Shown here one piece after another: positions 1 to 9,300 of a DNA stretch of 64,000 bases. Each line of letters begins with the position of its first letter. Position 1 is the first letter of the stretch. Position numbers and translations under genes: made by a program. The stretch covers positions 81,576 through 145,575 of the forward strand of contig JAGATC010000019.1 in the NCBI GenBank assembly GCA_017621455.1. Reading direction: 5' to 3'. Origin of the DNA: Alistipes sp. GTDB lineage: Bacteria; Bacteroidota; Bacteroidia; Bacteroidales; Rikenellaceae. The notes under the pieces were generated by a model. The model had not been told where the DNA came from. It ran no database searches and saw only the letters and a program-made list of their open reading frames with translations.

Positions 1-2297
1 AGACCACAACCGACACCCCCACATCTCCCAACGTCGAGATTGTAAACCGCAAGCCTAACACAAACTCCGACTCTAACATCTTTGGTCACGTGCTCGACGC
101 CCGCACCAAGGAGCATATCCCCTACGCTACCGTGGCCCTTAAGGGCACAACCATAGGCTGTGCTGCCAACGGCACGGGCCACTACATCCTAAACAACCTC
201 CCCATAGGCGAGCAGACAATAGTTGTATCGGCCATAGGCTACGAGACTGTAGAGTTGGATTTCACCATCGAGCGCGAGACATCCATCGAGGTAAACATCG
301 TGCTATACGAGTCGCAGACACTCGTCGATGAGGTGGTTGTCTCGGCAACACGCAACGAGACCAACCGTCGTAAGACCTCGACCATCGTAAACGTGGCATC
401 ATCGAAGCTCTTCGAGGGTACGGCTGCAGCAAACCTCTCCGAGGCTATGAGCTTCCAGTCGGGTCTGCGCGTGGAGAACACCTGTGGCAACTGCGGTGCT
501 CCACAGCTACGCATCAACGGCTTGGAGGGTCAGTACTCGCAGATTCTGCTCGATAGCCGCGCCATATTCTCCTCTCTCGCCGGTGTCTACGGCCTCGACC
601 TTATGCCTGTGGCTATGGTTGAGCGCGTGGAGGTAATACGCGGTGGCGGCTCGGCACTCTTCGGTTCGAGCGCCATTGGCGGCGTGGTAAACATCATCAC
701 CAAGGACCCCGTGCGTAACACCCTCTCGCTCTCGAACACCACCAACTTTATGGAGGATGGCACGCCGGACATCAACACCTCGCTCGGTGGCGCCTTCGTC
801 TCGGACGACTATAAACTCGGTGCTTATGTCTTTGGTCAGGTGAAGAACCGCGGTGCCTACGACCGTAACGACGACGGCTTCTCGGACCTCACCAAACTCA
901 ACTCACAGACAATAGGCTTCCGCGCCTACTACAAAACCTCGGCACACTCGCGCCTAACGGCTGAGTATCACCATATTCACGAGTTCCGCCGTGGTGGCGA
1001 CAACCTCGACGAGGCACCACACATGGCTATGATCTGCGAGCAGCTCGACCATAACATCGACGGTGGTGGCCTAAAGTTCGACTTCTTCCCCAACGTCAAG
1101 CACCGCCTCTCGGTATACGCCTCGGCACAGGGCATCGGCCGCTCGAGCTACTTCGGCACCGATATGAACCCCGATGCCTATGGCACAACCTCAGACCTCA
1201 CGCTCGTAGGTGGCGCACAGTATACGCTCGGCTACAAGGCGGGACTACCCTCGGAGCTCACCGTGGGTGCCGAGTACAACTACAACCACCTCGACGACAT
1301 CTACCACGCCACGGAGCGTCACCTGAAGCAGACGACCTCGACATACGGCATCTTCGCGCAGAACGAGTGGAAGAGCGACAAGATTAACATCCTCATCGGC
1401 TTCCGCCTCGATAAGCACAATATGATCGATAGACCTATCTTCGCACCCCGTGCCAATGTGCGTTATAGCCCCATCGAGAACCTCGGCCTACGCATATCAT
1501 ACTCAAGCGGTTACCGCGCGCCTCAGGCCTACAACGAGGACCTACATATCGACGCCCTCAACCACTCGGTGTCGATTATCGAGATCGACCCCAACCTACG
1601 TCCCGAGTTCTCGCACTCGTTCAGCGCCTCGGCCGACTACTACCATACGTTTGGTCGCCTACAGACCAACATCCTCGTCGAGGGTTTCTATACCATGCTC
1701 GACGATGTCTTCACGCTCGAGAATATCCGCGAGGAGACCGACTCGGAGGGCAACAACTTCATCTACAAGCAGCGCCGTAATGCTGCGGGAGCACGCATCG
1801 GAGGCATCACCGCCGAAGTGAAGCTCGGCATACCTCACATCTTTGATGTGCAGCTCGGCTACACCTTCCAGAAGAGCAAGTACGTGGAGCCCGAGCAGTG
1901 GAGCGAGGATGTCGTGGCACAGCGCACAATGTTCCGCTCACCCGACCACTACGGCTACCTCAACTCTAATTTCTATATCACCAAGCAGCTTAACGCCTCG
2001 CTCTTCGGCACATTCACAGGCCCTATGCTTGTGCAGCACGCTGCCTACACCGACATCCAGGGCGTGGAGCACCCCGACTCGGAGGTAGTGACCCCCTCGT
2101 TCTGGGACTTCGGCTTGAAGGTGGGCTATACGTTCCGCCTCTCGAATGTGGTGAACTTGGAGATTAACGCAGGTGTCAAAAATATCTTCGACTCTTACCA
2201 GAAGGATATCGATATGGGCGCAGGTCGCGACTCGGCATATATCTATGGCCCCTCGCTCCCCCGCACCTACTTCTTCGGCGTGAAGCTATACTTATAG
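1..2297 (+). CDS. TonB-dependent outer membrane receptor, 5' end outside window
   Basis: The frame is open from base 3, so the signal peptide and true start lie to the left; about 764 residues are visible. In order there is a carboxypeptidase-regulatory-like beta domain (begins GHVLDARTKEHIPYATV), a TonB plug (about bases 320-720, with CGNCGAPQLRINGLEG and VIRGGGSALFGSSAIGG), and a beta barrel ending RTYFFGVKLYL. Such receptors import scarce ligands across the outer membrane using TonB energy. The CGNCG...RINGLEG plug motif resembles HmuR/cobalamin-type receptors of Bacteroidetes more than SusC, and no SusD partner is seen downstream. The ligand (heme, cobalamin or another metal complex) is inference. 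A strong terminator follows directly. Confidence 0.93.
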   Translation, partial: TTTDTPTSPNVEIVNRKPNTNSDSNIFGHVLDARTKEHIPYATVALKGTTIGCAANGTGHYILNNLPIGEQTIVVSAIGYETVELDFTIERETSIEVNIVLYESQTLVDEVVVSATRNETNRRKTSTIVNVASSKLFEGTAAANLSEAMSFQSGLRVENTCGNCGAPQLRINGLEGQYSQILLDSRAIFSSLAGVYGLDLMPVAMVERVEVIRGGGSALFGSSAIGGVVNIITKDPVRNTLSLSNTTNFMEDGTPDINTSLGGAFVSDDYKLGAYVFGQVKNRGAYDRNDDGFSDLTKLNSQTIGFRAYYKTSAHSRLTAEYHHIHEFRRGGDNLDEAPHMAMICEQLDHNIDGGGLKFDFFPNVKHRLSVYASAQGIGRSSYFGTDMNPDAYGTTSDLTLVGGAQYTLGYKAGLPSELTVGAEYNYNHLDDIYHATERHLKQTTSTYGIFAQNEWKSDKINILIGFRLDKHNMIDRPIFAPRANVRYSPIENLGLRISYSSGYRAPQAYNEDLHIDALNHSVSIIEIDPNLRPEFSHSFSASADYYHTFGRLQTNILVEGFYTMLDDVFTLENIREETDSEGNNFIYKQRRNAAGARIGGITAEVKLGIPHIFDVQLGYTFQKSKYVEPEQWSEDVVAQRTMFRSPDHYGYLNSNFYITKQLNASLFGTFTGPMLVQHAAYTDIQGVEHPDSEVVTPSFWDFGLKVGYTFRLSNVVNLEINAGVKNIFDSYQKDIDMGAGRDSAYIYGPSLPRTYFFGVKLYL

Positions 2298-2320
2298 TTG
2301 TTATGCATAATAGCATATCT

Positions 2321-2363
2321 GGCGGCAGTCTTTATTTCGAAGGACTGCCGCCTGATTTTTTTT
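2321..2363 (+). terminator. Intrinsic terminator of the TonB receptor gene
   Basis: A perfect 10-bp stem (2321-2330 with 2343-2352, GGCGGCAGTC and its complement) is followed by a run of eight T at about 2356-2363. Confidence 0.9.
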
Positions 2364-2393
2364 GTATCTTATCAAACAAAACCTTCGTGAGAG

Positions 2394-2424
2394 TTGTTTG
2401 TAAAAAAAATATTTTTTACTTTTG
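2394..2424 (+). promoter_or_regulatory. Bacteroidetes-type promoter for the small-gene cluster
   Basis: TTG at 2394-2396, a 20-base spacer, then TACTTTTG (TAnnTTTG) at 2417-2424. Transcription would start near 2430 and run through the structured segment at 2517-2642 into the gene at 2757, giving a leader of about 325 bases. Confidence 0.6.
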
Positions 2425-2516
2425 TGTGAGTATTAACAACAAAACAGATTAATGCCTATGGTTAAATAACAGACAATAGGGACATATAAACATAAAAAGC
2501 GTTAGCTTATATTTCG

Positions 2517-2642
2517 GGAAATTGAAACTTCGACACTTTCAACATTGCACCCAAGGAATAAAGTTTGACGCTCACATCATTCTATGGTGTGGGCTTTATT
2601 CCGTATATATGGGTGCACAGGTAGTCGAAGACCTCAATTTCC
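2517..2642 (+). ncRNA. Candidate structured RNA: long interrupted hairpin
   Basis: Five nested stems line up in order: 2517-2525 with 2634-2642 (9 bp), 2528-2534 with 2624-2630 (7 bp), 2546-2553 with 2610-2617 (8 bp), 2555-2563 with 2594-2602 (9 bp), and 2573-2580 with 2584-2591 (8 bp with one G-T). An asymmetric open bubble (2535-2545 opposite 2618-2623) sits in the middle. The rod with a central bubble recalls 6S RNA, but no family can be assigned by eye. It could equally be a leader element for the gene at 2757 or a miniature inverted-repeat element. Strand is inferred from the upstream promoter; no intrinsic terminator directly follows the rod. Confidence 0.55.
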
Positions 2643-2756
2643 AATATAGGGTAATTTAGTCCGCACTTTTTTTGTTTTCCCACTTTCACATAGCAAACAC
2701 CATATTGGGGCGGACATATTCTAATAATATAAAACACATTAAACACTTTTTGAATT

Positions 2757-2993
2757 ATGAAAAAGATCTTATTATTATTGGCTATTTGTATTTGTGCTGT
2801 GTCATGCGGTTCAAACACAAAAAAAATATGCGATAGATGCCATGGAACTGGCATATGTCAAGCATGTGACGGAGACGGTATTTTTACAGTTGGTAACAAC
2901 ATTACAGGGGAATGGGAAAACTCATTCTGTCATAGTTGTGGGACTAGTGGAAAATGTTCAGAGTGTGGAGGTTCTGGATGGGTTAATGATTAA
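2757..2993 (+). CDS. Small lipoprotein with DnaJ-type cysteine-rich zinc motifs
   Basis: 78 residues. A hydrophobic signal segment ends in a lipobox (CAVSC, then GS), so the mature protein should be lipid-anchored. The mature part holds four CxxCxGxG-type motifs: CDRCHGTG, CQACDGDG, CHSCGTSG and CSECGGSG. That is the arrangement of the DnaJ cysteine-rich domain, which binds two zinc ions, but there is no J domain. A role as an envelope zinc protein or redox/chaperone factor is inference. The gene is AT-rich compared with the genes on either side and lies 15 bases before the next secreted protein, probably in one transcript. Confidence 0.85.
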   Translation: MKKILLLLAICICAVSCGSNTKKICDRCHGTGICQACDGDGIFTVGNNITGEWENSFCHSCGTSGKCSECGGSGWVND

Positions 2994-3008
2994 TAACACA
3001 CACTAACT

Positions 3009-3455
3009 ATGAAAAAGTTATTTTTAATTTTTGCAGCAGTTTTTGGATTACATACAATATCAAGTGCTCAGTCTGCAGATATTAGTGACATTTGGTTAGA
3101 GCATAATGTTATGTATTCTGGCTTTAATTGTATAGCAATTCATCTCGAATGTTCAGTAGAGGATATGCAAGGGAAAACGGTGAACATCGCCGCGTATTTT
3201 TTCGATGATGATGACAATGCTATTAAAGCACCTTATGGTGCGCCAGCTCAATTTAGAAGTTCAAATGGACAATTGTGCGTAGGTGTAAATGTGCGCGTAG
3301 CCTATGAATCAGCATATTGGGAAGATTGTGTACTATATATCCCATATGGAACATTCCCTTATTCTGGGTCATATCAATGTGCCGCTCAAATATCACACTC
3401 TATGTACGGGACATTAGCTGTATCATCTTCAGAATATTTCGAGGTTTATAAGTAG
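3009..3455 (+). CDS. Secreted protein with a small predicted beta domain
   Basis: 148 residues with a clear Sec signal peptide ending near SSAQ/SAD. The rest is rich in short beta-forming stretches (DIWLEHNVMYSGFNCIAIH, VNIAAYFFDDDDN, CVLYIPYGTFPYSGSY). The pattern W-x-EHN ... IH ... AYFFD resembles a small beta-sandwich domain found in many Bacteroidales secreted proteins and at the ends of TPR proteins; I cannot name the family. Several cysteines could form periplasmic disulfides. Probably co-transcribed with the cysteine-rich lipoprotein upstream. Function unknown. Confidence 0.8.
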   Translation: MKKLFLIFAAVFGLHTISSAQSADISDIWLEHNVMYSGFNCIAIHLECSVEDMQGKTVNIAAYFFDDDDNAIKAPYGAPAQFRSSNGQLCVGVNVRVAYESAYWEDCVLYIPYGTFPYSGSYQCAAQISHSMYGTLAVSSSEYFEVYK

Positions 3456-3523
3456 AATAGAGTCTAATCTTCACAAGAGGTTCGATAAATTAAAGTTATG
3501 TTTAATTTAAAAACGTTTTTGTT

Positions 3524-3676
3524 ATGAGAACACTATTAGCCATACTATCATTTTTTATTCCTATCATTGGTGTAATTGTTGGCTTTGCGAGAAAAGAAGA
3601 GGAGGATGTGCGAATCTACTTCGGTTGCGCAGCATTAGGCTTTTTCTTTAATGTTATATTCTTGCTTTTAATGTAA
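3524..3676 (+). CDS. Small two-helix membrane protein (50 residues)
   Basis: ATG at 3524 and stop TAA at 3674-3676. The product starts MRTLLAILSFFIPIIGVIVG and ends FFFNVIFLLLM, with two hydrophobic segments joined by a charged loop (ARKEEEDVR). The loop with an acidic run resembles small membrane proteins found in multi-copy in Bacteroidales. No function is suggested by the sequence. Confidence 0.6.
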   Translation: MRTLLAILSFFIPIIGVIVGFARKEEEDVRIYFGCAALGFFFNVIFLLLM

Positions 3677-3763
3677 AAGCATTATATAAGTAGTTGATAT
3701 GTTTATTCAACAAAGATATCAACGTTATCAACTACTTAACATTTATATTAAAATTTAGCAATT

Positions 3764-3988
3764 ATGGGTAATTTTATACGAACTTTTGGGGTGCTGGGCA
3801 ATGAATTCGGATTTGAGTTCTTATTTTTTTGCATTATCATCGCTGCTATCGTAGCATTTGTGGTTACAGCTGGTGTATTTGGAGTATTTATGCTTATAGG
3901 TAAAGAAGACAAGAAAGATGTTATCCCTGGTACATTTGTGGTTGTTGGTTTTCTTACATTATTTATACTACTTTTAACGGGTTGTTAA
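3764..3988 (+). CDS. Small membrane protein of unknown function
   Basis: 74 residues with two strong hydrophobic segments (about residues 18-45 and 55-72) separated by a charged loop (GKEDKKD). It ends in LLLTGC, so a C-terminal lipobox-like cysteine is present by chance or design. Base composition is AT-rich like its three small neighbours. No family recognised. Confidence 0.6.
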   Translation: MGNFIRTFGVLGNEFGFEFLFFCIIIAAIVAFVVTAGVFGVFMLIGKEDKKDVIPGTFVVVGFLTLFILLLTGC

Positions 3989-4040
3989 CACTTAAGAGAC
4001 AAAAATGGGGAAGTAAATACAGTTGAACCGAAGTTTCCCA

Positions 4041-4375
4041 ACTGCCGCCTATTCTCCAGAAACAAATTCATTAATACTTTTGTGGAGCGCAGCAAAACAC
4101 CTTTTATAAACTACTAACGTTCGCAGCAGGCGAGGGGTGACCGCAGGGTGTTGTGTGGCGCGACATCGTAGATGTGTGGCTGATTTGGCAACAAGTCAGC
4201 CATATTTATATGAGGTGCTTGGTGGCAAAGCAGACACATTGGATGCGAAGCATCTGCCCACACAATACACAAGACAAGTCATCCGAGCCGCCACCGAATC
4301 GTCATAGTTTTTACAGAAATAAAAAAGAACGAGCGGGAGTCTCACGACTGCCGCTCGCCTTCCAGAAACAAATTC
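4041..4375 (+). repeat. Pair of short direct repeats in a gene-poor stretch
   Basis: The pattern ACTGCCGC, six variable bases, TCCAGAAACAAATTC occurs at 4041-4069 and again at 4347-4375 with identical spacing. The second copy overlaps a hairpin (about 4331-4356, GAGCGG...CCGCTC) that on the minus strand would be followed by a T run. Between the copies I see no convincing gene: a 75-codon frame at 4153-4380 has no recognisable features. The stretch may be an eroded element. Confidence 0.45.
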
Positions 4376-4412
4376 TGTAAAAACTACTAACCCAAACTTA
4401 AATTATTCAGCT

Positions 4413-4655
4413 AAAGTGGCTTTGCGGATATTATGGTCTGCAGAGCCACTTTGTTGTCAGAATAGCGTAGATACAACGCTCGGCAAAATTCGAGACGATG
4501 GGCTCTGCTAAAACGTACTACCCTTCGGTCTTAAAAGTTGTATAGCAAGAGCTAATTTTAGGCATGCGAAGCTCGAAAAAGCGGAGTTTACTAAAGCGTA
4601 AATGAGCATTTTGAGAGCGAGCAAAACGCCAAAGTAGCCTTGGTATACAACTTTT
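4413..4655. repeat. Degenerate copy of the dispersed nested-hairpin element
   Basis: Bases 4449-4485 match the left half of the tandem copies at 12410-12784 (TTTGTTGTCAGAA ... GATACAACGCTCGGC), followed by the typical inner hairpin with loop CTAAAACGTA near 4507-4517. The right half is not conserved. A second nested inverted repeat follows: AAAAGTTGTATA at about 4533-4544 pairs with TATACAACTTTT at about 4644-4655, enclosing another loop ACTAAAGCGTA. A third hairpin (AAAGTGGCT with AGCCACTTT) lies at about 4414-4452. Confidence 0.6.
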
Positions 4656-4658
4656 TAT

Positions 4659-4666
4659 TATCTTTG
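4659..4666 (+). promoter_or_regulatory. -7 box (TATCTTTG) for the MATE gene
   Basis: TATCTTTG ends only 10 bases before the ATG at 4677, so the mRNA would have almost no leader. A TTG exists at 4640-4642 but the spacing (16) is shorter than usual. Confidence 0.5.
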
Positions 4667-4676
4667 CGGCTCGATT

Positions 4677-6059
4677 ATGAGACTGCACCAATATACCCCC
4701 TACTACAAGCGCCTACTGAAGCTTGCTCTACCCGTTGTCGTAGCACAGGCAGGGCAGCTGACCACGCAGTTTGCCGATACGGCAATGGTGGGTAACTACG
4801 GGGGTGATGATGCTGTGCCTTTAGCTGCCGTATCGCTCGGCAGCTCACTCTTTCTGCTGATATACCTCGCCGCGTTAGGCTTGGCTCTCGCCATTACACC
4901 CCTTGTTGGCGAGCACTACGCACGTGGCGACAGACGTATGGTGGGCCACTTATTCCAAAACGGCATAGTCTACTCACTCGCCATAGGCGTTATCGGCACC
5001 ATTATGGCGGTGGCACTGCGCCCCTTTATCGGCGTATTGGGCGAGTGGATGTCGAGTCCCGGGCAGAGTGTCAAGGCGGTTGCTGAGATGGCACTACCCT
5101 ACTACGATATGCTCGTGTGGAGCATCATCCCGCTGATGATATTCCTCGCCGTGAAGCAGTTCCTTGAGGGCATAGGCAACACCAAGATAGCGATGTGGAT
5201 AACGCTCGGCGGCAACGTGGCAAACATTGCTCTAAACTACATCTTCATCTTTGGCAAGTGTGGTGCCGAGGCTATGGGTGCCGAGGGTGCGGGCTTAGCC
5301 ACGCTCCTATCGCGCGTGGGGCAGATGGCGGCGATAATTGCACTATTCTTCCTATGGCCACGACTACGTATCTATCGCACATTCTTCGACCGCAAAGCCC
5401 TAAAATACAGCCATATAGTGGCGCTAATGAGGATTGGTTGTCCTATCTCGTTCCAGATGGTACTGGAGTCGGCAGCCTTTATTCTCACTTCAATCCTCGC
5501 TCTAAAGTTTGGCGAGGTGGCAGCGGGCTCGATGCAGGTGGCATTCAGCATCGCCAACATAGCCTGGATGATTACCGTCGCCGTAGGCTCGGCAGCAACC
5601 ATCCTCGTATCGCACATCTACGGCAGTGGTGAGATGCATAAGCTGCGTCCCACAGTGACTGCAACGTACCACTTAGGTCTGCTGTGGGCTACGGTTATGG
5701 CCATCATCTTTGTCGTGTTCCGCACACCTATAGCCTCCGTATTTACTGATAATGTGGAGGTTATAACCCTCACGGCAGAGCTGATGTTGCTTATTGCCAT
5801 ATACCAGTTCTCAGATGCCGTGCAGGGACTATCTATCAGCATGATGCGAGGCTTGCAGGATGTAAAAATTATCATGCCCATAGTGCTCTCAAGCTACCTT
5901 CTACTCAACATTCCGATAGGCGTAGCCCTCGCCTTTATGTTCGACATGGGGTGTCACGGCTTAGTCGTAGGCCTTATTGTGGGACTAACCAGCGCCGCGG
6001 CGATGACAGCACTACGCCTACACTGGCGAGTAAAGCGAGCATCCACCCTATCACTTTAG
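4677..6059 (+). CDS. MATE family multidrug/cation exporter
   Basis: 460 residues and about 12 hydrophobic helices, the normal size for MATE exporters, which expel organic cations or drugs from the cytoplasm in exchange for Na+ or H+. The start is supported by the family-typical opening (YTPYYKRLLKLALPVVVAQ) and by ADTAMVGNYG in the first helix pair. The second half repeats the fold (GCPISFQMVLESAAF). It is transcribed alone from the box at 4659-4666. The substrate cannot be told from the sequence. A convergent or downstream terminator is not obvious. Confidence 0.93.
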   Translation: MRLHQYTPYYKRLLKLALPVVVAQAGQLTTQFADTAMVGNYGGDDAVPLAAVSLGSSLFLLIYLAALGLALAITPLVGEHYARGDRRMVGHLFQNGIVYSLAIGVIGTIMAVALRPFIGVLGEWMSSPGQSVKAVAEMALPYYDMLVWSIIPLMIFLAVKQFLEGIGNTKIAMWITLGGNVANIALNYIFIFGKCGAEAMGAEGAGLATLLSRVGQMAAIIALFFLWPRLRIYRTFFDRKALKYSHIVALMRIGCPISFQMVLESAAFILTSILALKFGEVAAGSMQVAFSIANIAWMITVAVGSAATILVSHIYGSGEMHKLRPTVTATYHLGLLWATVMAIIFVVFRTPIASVFTDNVEVITLTAELMLLIAIYQFSDAVQGLSISMMRGLQDVKIIMPIVLSSYLLLNIPIGVALAFMFDMGCHGLVVGLIVGLTSAAAMTALRLHWRVKRASTLSL

Positions 6060-6183
6060 TGATTGTCGCGCTAAATGTAGCCCCAATTCTACCATTCAGT
6101 CCTCGAATACGACCATTCAGCAGGGGAAAACTACTATTTATTAAAAAACTTTAAAAAGATTTCCCCATCTCAAATATTTGTCG

Positions 6184-6191
6184 TATATTTG
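6184..6191 (+). promoter_or_regulatory. -7 box (TATATTTG) for the glycogen fusion gene
   Basis: CGTATATTTGCACG matches TAnnTTTG; no good TTG lies 19-21 bases upstream. It would give a leader of about 130 bases, in which I see only short inverted repeats (CGGctaacaaCCG near 6256). Confidence 0.5.
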
Positions 6192-6327
6192 CACGTTGAT
6201 TTACCATACCCTAAACTATCCGTAACTTTTTGGATATTAAGCAGGTTTAATATCGGCTAACAACCGACAATAACGACCCGCATAAAGGGTGATCGAGATG
6301 AAATAATTTTTGTAATAAAAAACGAAT

Positions 6328-9300
6328 ATGAGTAATGTAAATTTGACACCCGACTATTTGTTTGAGGTTAGTTGGGAGGTGTGTAACAAGGTGGGCGGTA
6401 TCCATACCGTTATCGCCTCGAAGGCGCACACCGTAAAAAGCGAGATGGGCGATAAGTACATCACTATCGGCCCCGACTTCTCGTTCGACGCTGCTAATCC
6501 CGAGTTTAACGAGGACCAGACACTTCTCGCTGCATGGCGCGAGACGCTATACAACCAGGGCGTACGTGTACGTATCGGCCGCTGGGCTATCGACGGCAGC
6601 CCTATCGCCATCCTTATCGACTTCAAGTCGTTCATCCGCGAGAAGGATAACATCCTTAAGCAGCTATGGGAGTCATACCACGTAGACTCGTTGTCGGGTC
6701 AGTGGGACTATGTTGAGCCCGTATTGTTCGGTCACGCTGCAGGTGTGGTAATCGCATCGTTCGCTGAGACCTTCTGCCAGCACTCTGATAAGATTGTGGC
6801 ACACTTCCACGAGTGGATGGCGGCTGCAGGTTCGCTCTATCTTCGCGACAATGCCCCCTACGTAGCAACCGTATTCTCAACACACGCAACAGTTATGGGC
6901 CGTTGCATCGCGGGTAATCGTCTACCCCTCTACAACGACCTTCACAAGTTCAACGCCGACGAGCTTGCACGCCAGTTCAACGTAATGGCTAAGCACTCTT
7001 TGGAGAAGTCGGCAGCAACATACGCTGATGCCTTCCTCACCGTTAGCGACATCACCGCAAACGAGTGCCGCTACCTTCTCGGCCGTGAGGTAACACGCAT
7101 CACCCCTAATGGCTTCGAGAATGGCTTCGTGCCCGCTGAGGATAAGCTCGCCAAGGTACGTGAGACATCTCGTCGCAAGATGCTCGACGTAGCACGCGCC
7201 ACTTGGGGCTACAACTTCGCAGAGAACACACTCATCGTAGGCACAAGCGGCCGCTATGAGTTCCACAATAAGGGTATCGACGTATTCCTCGAGTCACTCA
7301 AGCAGCTCGCCACAAGCAACATCGACCGCGATGTGTTGGCTGTAATCGCTGTGCCCGCAGGCAACCTTGGCGCTCGTGAGGACTTGGCTCAGCACCTCGC
7401 TGATGCTAACAACGCCATCGACCCCGCTGAGAAGCGCTACCTCACTCACTACCTCGAGTCTCCAGCATGGGACCAGGTATCGCAGAGCATCGAGGGTAGC
7501 ATCCTCTCTACCACAGCATCACGCGTGAAGGTTCTCTTCGTGCCCACCTACCTCAATGGCAACGACGGCATCTTCAACCTCCCCTACTACGACATGTTGG
7601 CAGGTGTTGACCTCACCATCTTCGCATCATACTACGAGCCATGGGGTTACACTCCTCTCGAGTCGGTAGCATACGGTGTACCTACGGTGACTACCACACT
7701 TGCAGGTTTCGGCATGTGGGTTGCAAAGCAGGCAAACCACAACGGCGTGGATATCGTACGTCGTGACGACTACAACACACGCGAGGTGGTACTCCAGATT
7801 ACGGACATCATCAAGCGCTACATGGATATGAGCGACGAGGCCTTGGCTGAGGCACGTAAGGCTGCAGCCGAGATCTCAGCAACAGCTCTCTGGAAGCGTC
7901 TCTTCAAGGAGTACAAGCAGGCATACGAGGAGGCTATCGACAACTCGGTATCGCGTACAAACCGTGTACTTATCGACGGTGGTGGCCGTGCTGAGCAGAT
8001 CAACTTCGTACGTCAGCAGCTCACCTCAAACCGTCCTTCATGGCACCGTTTGATGGTAGAGAAGGGTATTCCCGAGCGCTTAAAGCCCCTCGAGGAGCTC
8101 TCACGCAACTTGTGGTGGTGCTGGACGGTGGCTGCTCGCGACTTGTTCGAGTCGGTAGATGAGGAGCTCTGGGTAAAGGTTGACCGCAACCCTATCGCAC
8201 TTCTCGACAAGCTCTCAGCATCGCGCTGCGAGGAGCTCTGCGCAGATAAGGACTTCCTTAAGCGCATGGATGCTGTATATAAGGAGTTTACCGAGTATAT
8301 GGCAGAGAAACCATCGCCCGAGCACGCAAAGGTGGCTTACTTCTCTATGGAGTATGGTTTGCACTCATCGTTGAAGATCTACTCGGGTGGTCTCGGTATC
8401 TTGGCTGGTGACTACCTCAAGGAGGCATCAGACCGCAACGTACCTATGGTCGCTGTAGGTCTCTTGTACCGCTACGGCTACTTCACACAGCGTCTCTCGG
8501 CACAGGGTGCTCAGGAGGCTACTTACGAGGCACAGAACTTCTTCAAGCTCCCCATCTCGCCCGTGCGTGACGAGTTCGGCAACTGGGTGACAACACAGGT
8601 GGCTCTGCCTGGCCGTACGCTCTCAGCACGCGTATGGAAGTGCCAGGTGGGTCGTACCGACCTCTTCTTGTTGGATGCCGACTATGAGGCTAACCTCGAG
8701 GAGGATCGTCAGGTGACATACTACCTCTATGGTGGTGACTGGGAAAACCGTCTCAAGCAGGAGATCTTGCTCGGCGTGGGTGGTATCCGTGCCCTCGTGA
8801 AGATGGGCATCAAGCAGGAGGTATACCACTGCAACGAGGGTCACGCAGCCTTCATCGGCGTGGAGCGTATCCGCAACCTTATCGCTAAGAAGCACCTCTC
8901 GTTCTCGGAGGCTATGGAGGTTATCCGCTCATCGTCACTCTTTACTACACATACCCCCGTGCCCGCAGGTCACGATGCATTCCCCGAGTCGATGATTCGT
9001 CAGTATATGTCGCACTACCCCGACGTATTGGGTATCACCTGGGATCAGTTCATCAACCTCGGTAAGACCAACCCCAACGACCCCAACGAGAAGTTCTCGA
9101 TGTCGGTACTCGCATGTAACCTCTCACAGGAGGTAAACGGCGTATCATGGCTCCACGGCGAGGTGTCGAAGGATATTCTTGGCAACATGTGGCCCGGCTA
9201 CTTCAAGAACGAGCTACATATCGGCTACGTTACCAACGGTGTTCACTTCCCAACATGGGTAGCATCGAACCTCCGTCGTCTCTATGCCAAGTACTTCGGT

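Noticed and set aside
2582..2854. 90-codon minus-strand frame over the structured leader and lipoprotein start
   Set aside because: It is antisense to the long hairpin and to the start of the lipoprotein gene and has no family features.
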